DNA of 64,000 nucleotides. It comes from Sclerurus mexicanus. Taxonomy: Eukaryota > Chordata > Aves > Passeriformes > Furnariidae. Position numbers and translations under genes: made by a program. This document shows, piece by piece, positions 13,601 to 25,600 of this stretch (its first letter is position 1; the number at the start of each line of letters is the position of its first letter). A model generated the notes under the pieces. It was not told the origin of the DNA, did not search any database, and worked only from the letters and a program-made list of their open reading frames with translations. Location of the stretch: the NCBI GenBank assembly GCA_013396755.1, contig VWZF01002523.1, positions 924,408 to 988,407 of the forward strand, written 5' to 3'.

Positions 13601-16600
13601 AAGCTCAAATCTTCCCCAAACTTGGAAAATACCTGAGAAAGTACCTTTCTCAAGCTGGTTATGTGGTCTGGTTGCTTTCATTCACCAAGAGTACAGAGCT
13701 TATCAGGCCTAGGAGTGTTTTGGGTTCTGTAGTGTAGGACAATGTGGAGAGAATGTGCCTTGAAAAGCAGGTTCTGAATTTGGCATTAAAACTGCTTAAA
13801 CCACCCCAGTACAGAAATTCTAGATTTTCCAGATGAGGAGGGAAGACAACTGCTTCCAGGAAGGCAAATGATGTATGGAGCATTTTCGAGGAACAAGCTG
13901 TAAGCAACTAAATACATGTTACTGAAGCAGTAGCTCTTAGTAAAATCCTTGACTGAAAATGGAAGAGGGACTCTGTAATAGGGCTTTTTTTCTATCCTGT
14001 CTGAGAGATTCTTATGTTCTATATTGAAGTGATTTTTCCTAGTCTAACTCTTGTGTCTGCAGAGAGGGAAATCCTATCTCAGTAAGGTATGTTCAGTTAA
14101 GAGATCCAGAAATATATCTGCTCTGTAAGTGGTTCAGTTGAGCTACAATAGGAGGCAAGGTAATAATTTTTGAACAAATGTATGCTAAGTATTATATTTA
14201 ATATTGACAGCCTTCTATAAGACTGAAATGCGGAATTCATCATTGGGGCAGGTCAGTTACTGGAAAATAATGTTTGAGTATGTTCTTGCTCTATTAATCT
14301 CATAATATGAGTGATATGTGTTCCCTGAATGGTAATCGCCAGCTGCCGACGTGATTGAAAACTGCAAAATGTTTGGCCAAATTCTGTACAGATAGCTCTA
14401 TTTACTGCTTGCTTTTTGTCTTTTCTTTCCCTTCTGGCATTATTCCACTTCTCCTTCCCAGTGGTAGATCATGGCTTTTCATTTCTTGAGTTGTCTTAGG
14501 TCTTTCCTCTTTTATTTGCCTCTGCCCTTTTTTTTTTTCCCCTGCCACCGTTCGTCCCCTTATCGGTTTGTTTTTCTCCCTTCCTTAACATCTTTTTATA
14601 TCCATCTCTCTAACTAGCTTCCCTTCCCTCTCCTTATCTGCTTCCACACCCATTCATCCATGCATACGTTCGCAGACCTTGGAAATGTTAGCCGTCACCT
14701 GGTATGTTTGACCACAGAAATAACCACAAACCTGTATGAAAAATGGGGAGCCTGTTATCCACTTGTAACACTCAGGTGAGAATCACTCTTCAGCTGTTGA
14801 AATTCCCTGCGGCTTGGTTTGTATCAGTCTCCAGCTGGTGTCTTGAAATTGGAAGTTCTTCCTTCCTAATCTTCAGCTGCTGGAAGGTAGCACAAGCTGT
14901 TGGTCCAAAACATCAACCCTGAAAACCATTTATTTTAAATTGTCCCTGTTTCATATAGCTCTGTTCCATCATGGAAGGCAGGGCTTTTGCTGCTCTTAGC
15001 TTCCTGAACTGTTATTTTAGCCCTTTTTGTGAATAGATTCTGTCCTTCTCTTTTGCTCAGGATGTTTCTCAGCTGAAGCAGAATGAAACAGGCTGAATTG
15101 CTGCTTGTTTCATTGCTCCTAACTGAAGAGGTTGCATGCAGCCCTTATTAGATATGCAGTTGGTACTTGATTGCAGTTACTGAAAGGTTCCCCAATGCGA
15201 GGCAAAAAAAACTTTTTGATAAGAAGAGCTGCAGAAGCTTTGGCATGAGCCAAGGGAGTTCCCTTGGGAAGACTTCAGCAGCATTTTCTTTCTAACAGGT
15301 CAAACTCCCTCTGTTGCCCCGTTATTGTGTAGAGGAAATAATGACAGAGCCTACATTCAGTTAGTTTATACTGATCCAAGTAAATATTTCTCCTAGAGAT
15401 TTATGTGTTTCCTCTGATGGCTACTGTTCCAAATAAACCAAAGATGACCGCTTCCAATGCCAGGATTCTCCATGCATGGTGTTGTTCTGTAATGCTGTGA
15501 ACAGTGGAGAGTGTTGTTTTCCAGGGCTGGAAATGCAGTTAAGGTGCCCAGTTACCCTTTGTGCTCTCTGCCACTTTACTGATTCTTAATATGATTCTGT
15601 CTATATCTGCATTATATTCACTGCAGCATCATACCACTTCTTACTTCTGCTGGTTGTTTTTCCTTTAGGTTTTACTGGCCTTCTGTGTGAGGAGAATATC
15701 AACAACTGTGATCCCGATCCGTGCCACCACGGGGAATGTCAGGACGGAATCGATTCGTACACGTGTATATGCAATCCTGGCTACATGGGTGCCATATGCA
15801 GCGAGCAGATAGATGAGTGCCACAGCAATCCTTGCCTCCACCAAGGGCGCTGCATCGATCTGGTGAATGGCTACCAGTGCAACTGTTTGCTGGGCACTTC
15901 AGGTACGTAAACCACAAGTAGAAGGGCTGGATTCTAACAGAATTCAAGTGTTTAATTGTTTCTTATGTGTGTTCCTGTGTGTGCTCAATTTGCATACAGA
16001 GATAAGCTTGTGGTGTGAGAGTACCATTGTCACGTTACTTTTCCTTGCTGAATTTTGGTGCGTTTGTGTGGATTGCCTAACCTTCACTGGTACTGCAATT
16101 GGCCTTGGAAGAATTTACTTTCTCTTTACTCCAAAAATTCAAGCATGCAAAAAAAGAACAGGCGTAGTGTTCAAAATGGTTTATTCCTTTCCTTAAACAT
16201 TTAGAACAAGTACAGGGTCACAGTCAGTCAGTACTCAGTGACTCAGATGACAGTCCTTGGTGTTGCAGTGCTTCTGCATCATCACCTGTTAGTTGCCCCA
16301 ATGCACGTGTAATTTTCACGAAAAGTGAAGCTTGAAAGTTTGGCTCTTTCTGGGAAATAGTTTCATTGCCTTCTTTGTAAGATTTGGCATCCTAATGCCT
16401 CTAACCCTTTTTTTTCCCCAGGAGTAAACTGTGAAAATAACTTTGATGACTGTGCAAGTAACCCATGCATCCATGGGGACTGTATTGACGGCATTAATCG
16501 CTACAACTGTGCCTGCAAACCTGGATTTACAGGTAAAGTCAGCTACCCAATAGCTTTGAATTGTTTTGAAGATAGTTATCCGAGTAGCCAGGGAAGCTGT

Positions 16601-19600
16601 TCTTTGCATAATGACTGCAAGGGATTCAGTTAGTATCTGACTAAAGCCTTCTAATCTTTGAATCTCAGCATCTTACATTACAGCAAGTTCTACCGAGCAG
16701 AAAAATCTGTGCTGTGAAATGCCATTCTTGTTGGGTAATTGTGTCCAATTCATGGTTCTTGGTTTTATAACAAATAAACCCACGTGACTTTGGTTTATTA
16801 TTTACAGCATCTTTCCAGGGACAGAGAGATTATGGACAATGTAGAGAGGTGTTTGATTAGACACTACCTTGGGGTTTGACCATGAGCAGTGTTTTTCTTT
16901 CTGTTAAATGAAAGCATTAACTCGGTGTTCTAATGAGCTGCTCTCCACTGTGAAGTCTCCAGATGAATAACCTGATTTTCAGTACTTCTCTTTCATAGTG
17001 TGGTCTTTTTTTTTTTTTTAAATTATGAAATTTATCTAATACAGTAGAAACAGGGTTGAAAAAAGTTTGGAATTTTTTTGATCTGTGCTTAGAACTGCAA
17101 GTCTACATCAGGACTATTTCTGATAAGTAAGGAACGTCTCAGCACTGTTTATAAGGGACTTCATGTTTTGAGCCATGTAGGGTAATATGCTTATAAAATA
17201 ATTGTTGTAAGGCAGTTGGTGCTGTTTATAACAGTTTTCTCATCATGTTTGTTACTGTTCATTACTGAATGATTCTAATTAGAACAGATCTGAAACACAT
17301 TAGGAATAGCACTAAAAGGTTTCATGTGTCTTGTGCTTTTCTCTTGGCGTCTTTCTAAACTTCTGGCACTCCTTCCTTCCTTCCTTTGCTTTGGCATGGT
17401 GGTACTCTTTAGTCCCCAGAACAGGAAGAACTCAAGCCTTTCACTCTTCTTTGTTGCTGGCATACCATATTTGTCATCCTGCTGGACTTCTACTGTTACC
17501 ATGTTAAAATAATTCACTAAAATAATGAATTGGCATATTTATGTTCAAGGAGCTGGCTTGCATGGGGTCTTGTTACTTTGTCCTTTCCTTATGTTAAAAA
17601 TACTTTCAACTTACTGCAACATTCACTTTGTTTAGCTTTCCAGCCTCACAGGACCTTTTGGTCACTACTTCAAGGATCTTGCAGTCGTAATCAGAGACAG
17701 GCAAAACAGGAAACGGTGTTTTTTAGAGCCCCTTTTGCGCAATAAACCACAAGAACTGTATTTACTGCAGACAGTTTGGCAGTATTGGTTGTTCAAAGGG
17801 TAGGTACTTCAAAGCAGAAGAGCAGGGCTATGACAAATGGAGCTCAAGAGGTTTGTTGCAAGCATGATGCAGTTGAGTGATTTTTGCTTTCCTAATCAAT
17901 ATTAACCAGTGATTTTTAGTGGAATTCTGTTGAGATTCTTGAATGGTTTGTAAATACTTGTTGAGCATAAGTGCTGTTTTCCAGGCACAGAAAAGTGCTG
18001 CATCTTTCAGAAATGCTTCTCTTGGCTTGAGTTAAAGCACAGAGGCATGCAAGCTCTGTCCTGCTGCATTGGCTTCACTGAGTTGTGCATCAGTGTGTGT
18101 TCTTGCAGACAGGCAAAGCAAACACTTAGTAAGTATTGGTGTTTTTTTCCTAGGCCCACGTTGTAATGTGGACATCGATGAATGCACATCCAGCCCTTGC
18201 CACAATGGTGGAACGTGTATAAATGAAGTGAACGGCTTTCGGTGTGTGTGTCCTGAAGGGTACCACCATCCCCACTGCCAGTCACAGGCAGATGGGTGTC
18301 TGAGCAACCCCTGTGTGCATGGCAACTGCACACATATTGCTACTGGGTGAGTACTCATTAAACTTACCTGCCGCCTTCTATACTGGTTATTTCTTGCTTT
18401 GCCCAGAGTTACATCTTGACTTGAGGTTTCTGATTTTTCTTAGATTAGAATCCGTATTTGTCTGCTGCCCATGACATAATCGCAGTAAGGTGTAGACCTT
18501 CAGTCGCCAGCTGCAGTCTGGGGTTTCAACGGAGGTTTTTCTGTCCTGCCTTGTAGTCTTTGCTGGTTTGGCATGGGCACGTAGTACAGGGTGGACTGTC
18601 ACCACCTAAAGGGAGGGCTTGGTGATTCAAGTGAGTGGATTGAACGCAGTTAAAATAAAGAAATGGTTCCAAAGTGAATCTTTGGGGAGAAGCAGCTATC
18701 TATTCCATCACACCCTAAAATGTTGAGCTTGGAGACTATCTTTGTTGACTAGTACTGTTCTTGCTACCCTAACACTCTGTGTCAAGGAACAGGCTGACAA
18801 CTTTTGCATTAGGAGACAGAGCAATATTTGACTCAGGACAGTTTGTCCAAGGATGAGATTTTGTCAGCTTTACTCTTTACTCAGCTTTACTTTTGTTGCA
18901 TGCCTGGGAGAAGAAAAGAAAGCTCTCTGGCTGTTTTGATGGCAGTAGTTGCTTCTAAATCTTCGCCTCCAGGAAGACCAAACACTGATTTTGAGAGAAC
19001 TAAATCAGACCTCTTTTTGGTAATGCTAAGTCTGGGAGCAAAGAACCTGTGGAGTCAACAGGTTTGGGGAGGTTTTGTTTGTGAAAGTTCTCAAGTATGC
19101 ATGGAATAGCCATGCGTTCCAAGTATGTGTTATGGCCTGGGAAGTGTTGTCAGCACTTGGGCAAGGAAGTGATTTACCATGGTGGGTAGGTCTGTAGGGA
19201 AGAATTCATCACTTTCCCTGGAGCTGGCAGGAAAGCTGCCTTTATTGCTAATTCAGCCTCTGTGTAAGTTTGGGAAACAAATGCTTTTATTCATCTTGTC
19301 TCTCATCTGCCACTCGCGTTCATATTTATGCCCACGTACACCTTGCACTGTGTGCCAGATAAAAAGTCATGTTTGCAGGACAGGGAGAGAGGACAGTGTG
19401 CGTTGTATGGCCTGAGTCCAGGGTGATTCACCAAGTCCTTGGTTCTACGTCATATGGGTGGAGTGTGCCCTACTTCAGATTTTGAAACATGATGGAGAAG
19501 ATTGTTCCTGCTCCCAGCCAGCTGTTGTATTAAATCAGTCTAGTTATCTTTGGAACCTATTGTTCCCCTCCACTCTTTTTTTTAATCCTTTTTTTCCCCC

Positions 19601-22600
19601 CTGTCTTTGTTTGAATATGTTGAGATGGTCTTATCAAAGCAGAAACATATTGCTGGTCGACTGGGCACTTTGTGAAAACTATATCAGAGGGAAGTATGGT
19701 TTTAAGGGGGGGTTTATTATCTGTATTTTCAAAACTGTACAACTGGGATAAGCAATCCGAGTGTAACTTGGGGCTCTTCTAAAGAGGGGTTTTCTGCTTT
19801 TCTCTCCAAAACTAATCTGCAGGAGAGATTGTTAGAGGAGTTATTTCAGAGTGCTTTAAAATTGCTGCTGTTTTGCCTTTCAAGGTACAAGTGTGTCTGT
19901 GACCCAGGCTGGATAGGAGATTACTGTTCAACAGAAGGGAATGAATGCAAATCAAACCCATGCCAGAATGGAGGAACTTGTGAAGATCTGTTGAATGGAT
20001 ATAGATGTACCTGTAGGAAAGGATTCAAAGGTGAAAATTCGGAGGAAACTTTATCTTCTTCCTTTTTGCTTCATTGCACACTTAATGCAATTTTTTTTCA
20101 TTGAACTTCATGGAAATAAGAATCAAGATGGGAAATGCCATGGCTGTATGAAGTTAAATTACAGTCAGTTCATGTAGCCATGATACAGTAGTAAAATACT
20201 TAGTAAGACCTTGTTTGAACTCATTAAGAAATGTCCTGTTGGAAGCTTAGCTTAATTTTCTTTGCAAATTATGAACAGTATATGAATTCACTGGGAATTG
20301 GAGGGGCATTAAACTCAAAATTACCATGACTGCTGCCTGCACTGAGCCCATGAGGAATGCTCTGCTGTTCTTTTCCTGTGCTGAGATTTTTCAAATGTGG
20401 CAATGCTGGCAAAATGTCCACTGCTATGTGGGATAAACATGCAAGTTACAGTCTCTTTGTTCATTCTCCCAAGAAGCACCAAGCACTTAGCAGCATACTC
20501 TTCTGTTTTTTTCCCCTGCTGCTCTCCAGGTGTGAACTGCCAGGTGGTGGTTTCTCCTTGTTCCCCTGATCCTTGTGAGAACTCAGGAATTTGCCAAGAA
20601 TCTCCTGACTCTGAAGGCTACACCTGCCAGTGTGCCCCTGGCTGGGAAGGTAACAGGGATGGGGAACATGCTGTACTTTCAATGCTGAGCCTTTTGATCA
20701 TTGCTTTATGAAGGGTCTTACTTATGGACTCTCCGTGTTTCAGGGGAGAGGTGTACAGTGGATATTGATGAATGTCTCTCCAAGCCCTGCAAAAATCATG
20801 CTTTGTGCCATAATATTCAAGGCAGTTACCTGTGTGAATGTCGGCCTGGCTTCACCGGAGGAGACTGTGACAGTAACATCGACGACTGCCTTTCAAGTGA
20901 GTATCAGCAGATTGCTCTGTGCTTTCCTGTTTGTCCCGGAAATAATTTTGCTGTCCTCTTAAAAACTGCTGTTTGATAGACACTGATAGGTTTTTTATAA
21001 TCTATTGCCCAAAATAAAAAAACCCTTAAAACTCAGCTTTGTAAGACTTGCATGTTTGAGGCAGTGAAAATCCATCAGGTTCAGCTACTAGAAATGGACT
21101 ACAGTGCTCTAACTGATGGCAGTTGTTGTTCCCAGATTCTTAACTTGAAAAGGTCCTTAGAGTTTTACATACTTTAATAAGAAGGGCTGTTAAGTGAAGA
21201 ATTATATTTGCTTATAATTTTAATACATCAAGTTGAAGTACCACTGCAGGGCTTACCTGTATTTCAATGTTAAGCTTGATTTGAGGTGTGGTGGGAACCT
21301 GGGGTACAGCAGTCTTTCCTGAAATGTCTCTGCCTGACACTAATATTGTCAAAAGATTGGGTCCTGTTGCAGTTCCAGTTAGTTAATCCATATTTGAAAA
21401 CAAATTAAGCAGCAGGAAGGCAGCCTGTTGCAGAATAGGTATCAATTGCAGAAGGGTAGCCCATACACTAATGAGTATTGAAATGGCTTAAATTGCAAGA
21501 AATCAAGTGTTAATTTCATGCCCTTGACACTGCTGTTTACAAGGGAAAGCAAATACATAGTAGCTTCTTTTTCTTGCTGGCCATATTCTATATCATCCTG
21601 AGATAAAATCAGACTCCTGAGAAGTGTCATGTGTTTAAAAGTTCATCTGTTACTATTTGAAAAGTAAAAGTGCTTTTTCAAACCTTGGAGGAGTTAGTGA
21701 CATTGGAATTTTTTGATGGGCTGGCTCTTTAAAAAAACCACACCAAACTAAACAAACAAAAAACCCCAAAGAACCACCCTAAAACCAAAACTTAACCCCA
21801 TTTTTTACTAGATTAGCTTAAAACCAAACTCAAGTCTAAAAGATTTTAGATACGAATTTAGCAAGTCGTGTTTTGCATCGAAAAAAAAATATGTAAATTT
21901 GTGACTGCTGTAGAGAAGGATTCAAACAAGTCTGTTAGCAAAAGTTACCGTGGGAGCCCCCAAAGCAGCACTGCTGAAAGAACTTCTAAGACATCTGGCT
22001 TAGCCTGAGCTTTTGATTCCTTCTTTCTGAGCAAACAGGTACAGCACAAAAATGTCACGGTGCAGTGACCCAGAGCTTTGCTTACTGAAGCCAACAGAAT
22101 TATTGCCTGTCCTGTTAGTTTTCATGTGGGTGTCTGAAGATAAAAACGTTTTCAAAGTGTTCATCTTTCTCTCTCGAACAGCTGGGACGTGTCTCTCTAC
22201 TCCTCAGTGTTCTGAGAGCTGTGAGATTCACCCCGTGTTGTCTGTTAGGCAGCACACCCATGAGGCTGAAGAGGCATTTCAAATTACTGCCACAGCTGAT
22301 TTCATTTAGCATAACAAAAACCTTCCATGCCTTGAGCCAAATGTCTTTAATCTATGAAGCAAACAAACCCTCCAACAACAGGAACTTATTGAAAAGTTGA
22401 TACCCGAGTCTCCTTCTTCTGTCAGTAAATGTGTGGCACAGAGAATTAATGCACTGCTTTTGGCTTCACTCATACATGGCTGACTGCCACAGACACAACA
22501 TTTTATAGCTGCCAGGGGTCTCGCTTTGAATGTGCTTTTTCTCTGCAGTAGTCAAATGACCTTTAAATGGATGCAGGTGTGTCTCATAACACAAATTTTT

Positions 22601-25600
22601 ATCATGTGAGCATATTTCTCAGTCAATAAATGAGCTTTAATTACCTTTCACATTTCTTTTCTTTGTTTCCCAGCAACCAGAGTGTTGTATTTATGTTAAA
22701 CTGCAAATTTTTGATGAAGTCTGTATGCATTTTCAGCTTCATGTTTTGCTAGTACTTAAAGATAATCATAAATTTTTTAAAAAAACCTCAGTAATCTATT
22801 TTTCATCCCCCTTCCTGTCTCTTTTTCCTCCCCCTCCCAATTTCCCCCTCTCCCTTCACAGACTAGGCTTTTGGTCTCTGGAATGCAGAGTAGAAAAGGA
22901 ATTTGGCTTCAGGAATGTGGGTCTTAAATCCAAAAGTGGAAGGAGCAAAGCAGGAAGAAATTACTGAATGTCAGAAATCTTTCAGGCAAATTGGTACTTG
23001 TGAAGTAGAAGAATACAGTAGTAGGGAGTGGTTTAAGACCAAGAAGTGGTGGTATCCAGGTAGCAAGAGCAGGGAAAATGTCAAGGAATGGCAGAGGTGA
23101 GGGGAATCCAAGGCAGTATATGAATTTGAGCTTTCCTGCCAGCCTTTTCCCCGTCAGTCTTTGATACTGGGGAAAAATGTTAAGTGCTCAGTAATGCATA
23201 ATTGCTCATATATGTATGCTAATACAAACATACACATTGGATTTGACTGGACTGCTTTCATGCTGAAAATTAAGCACACAAGTTCTCTTGTGCATTGAGC
23301 TGTGTCTGGAAAAGAGACAGTGTGCTGAGTTCTCTTATGAATAAAACTTTGTAATGAAGAAGAAACAGTTGTTGTGCTGTTTTTATAGGCCTTGTCAGTA
23401 GGCATCTGTCAAAAAAGCAGAGTTCGGATTTTAAACCAAGAGGCTTGGGTTTGGTTTAATTGATTTTGCTTGAACAAATTCCAGCAGAGAAACGTTCAGG
23501 CTCTGAAGCTTGGCCTTGATCCCCACCTTCTGTTGAATTTCTTATTGATAATGCTTTGCAATTATCTGTTCCATAAAGTGGCTTAGAAAAACTTATCAGT
23601 AGTCTGTCACACTCTGGGCTGTGTGATGCCTTTTTTTTTTTTGCTAAAAGCAACTTTTCTAGTACTGGCCTCTTACTGTTACATATTTTTAGCACTCATT
23701 GTGATGCTTCTATCTTAGATCCTTGCCAAAATGGAGCTTCGTGTGTGGATGGGATAAACTCCTTTTCGTGCATCTGCCTACCTGGATTCCATGGAGATAA
23801 ATGCCAAACAGACACCAATGAATGTCTGAGTGAGCCGTGCAGGAATGGGGGCACATGCACCCACTATGTCAACAGCTACACCTGCAAGTGCCCACCTGGT
23901 TTTGAGGGAACCAACTGCGAGAACAACATCGATGAATGCACTGAGAGGTGAGGTGACTTTACTACGCTCATACCTTGAAGCCAGTCCTACTCAGAAGCAG
24001 TTCTTAACAATGAGGATCTGTTTTCCTGCCATTTGTCACAGATACACTTGTGATTCATGCAAGGAAAGCTTGCTTAGCTGAAAGGCAGTTGCCTGTCAGA
24101 TTTGATCTTCTGTTTCTTCTGACATTCTTCTAACAGCTAGTTAAAAGCTTAGTTCCATTATAGGACAAATATGACAGTGCTGAACAAAAGTTAAAACAGT
24201 TATAGGTGCTAGCTTATTACAATATAAATAATTTACATTTGTGTAAGACCAATCCATTCCTTCCTCTCCCCTATATGATAATGGTTACGAATGGTTACTG
24301 TGTTGAGAAATACAAAAGCTACAAAAATAGAAGTGATGGCCAACTCCTAGAAAAGCGGGAGAAATAAATTAGTCAAGTTGAGATTATTAACAACAAATAG
24401 TATGAAGAAGCAACCAGGAGAAACACTAAATCCACAAATTCTGTACTGGAAGGATTTAATCATCAGAGATCTTTTAATGCTCACAAATTGGATGTGATTT
24501 AACTGTGTTGGGGTAAAATCTGAGATTGTTCCAAAGGGGTAGGTGTGGAACTGAGCTAGAACGCTCAACAGCTGGTCCTTATATAAATGGTTCATGTGGT
24601 AGTTTTAAAAGCTCTTTGATAGTTAACCCTGTGATTCTATCATCTGCCTGCATATTTATTTTAAGCTTTTTTAGGATTGATGTCAGTAACTTCAGATTCT
24701 CAAATCGAAACAATTTCTAATAAAGCTTGAAATGGTTAAAAAATAATTAAAAAGAAGTCTGTTCTAGTCTAGTTACCAGAGACAAATTAGGTGCTTAAAT
24801 GCAGAGCTCTTGATATTCTCATGTATTTTCTGCATACATAGAAAAGGTCTTTCTTATCTTTTATAAAATTGCATTTGCGGGGGAGGAAGTATTTTAATAT
24901 CTTTTTCTGAAGAACAGGATTGTGTCACTGATGAGGGTGTGTTTAATTTGCACAACAGTTGTTTAATTGAGTGAAGTATGCTGGGTGTTTTAGCAAAACG
25001 CCTGGCTCTTCCTTGAGGTTCATCCTGTTCTTGTTTTTGTTATCAGGCAGGACAGAAACCAGTCTTGCAGGTATGAATTAAGGATGTAGCAATTTTCAAT
25101 GCTCTGCCAAGCTAAACCAGTCACACCTTCTCAACCAAAATTACTGAGCTATGCTTAAGAGCACCATGGTGGTTGGCTAATTTGAATTTGGTTCAAATAA
25201 TTCTTCCGTGTCTTGTGTGAGAAGCTGCCTATGAGAGAGTGCCACCTCCTCTTGGAGAGACATGCCAGGTTTCAGCGAAACACACTGAGGGATTGACAGT
25301 TCCTCTGTCTTCCTTGCTTTGCCATGAATGTAAACAGCAGTTTATGCTCCCTGTAAAACAGAATTCAGCCCACAAGACAGGGGAGCTTCACAGTCAGAAT
25401 TTAGATACTTAAAACTTGCACTCTTGCACTGGGAGTTCAAGGAGGTGAGTCAGTGGCTTCTCCTCTGGAAATACCCATCGACAGCGCACAAAGCAGATAA
25501 CAGGCATGAATTTGGTTTGTGTACTTTATCAAACTGATTATCTCAAATCTGCTTTGGGGTAATTCTCAGAGGAGCAGGAGTTTCTTGAGAAGGAAAATGG

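Noticed and set aside
21291..21297. RBPJ-like GTGGGAA sites in NOTCH2 introns (also 30684 and TTCCCAC at 13302)
   Set aside because: Several 7-mer hits are expected by chance in about 40 kb on two strands, and they are not clustered or paired head to head.
21730..21805. A/C-rich low-complexity stretch (also about 40116-40212)
   Set aside because: Resembles a decayed poly-A or simple repeat, but no flanking element or target-site duplication could be recognised, so no mobile element is claimed.
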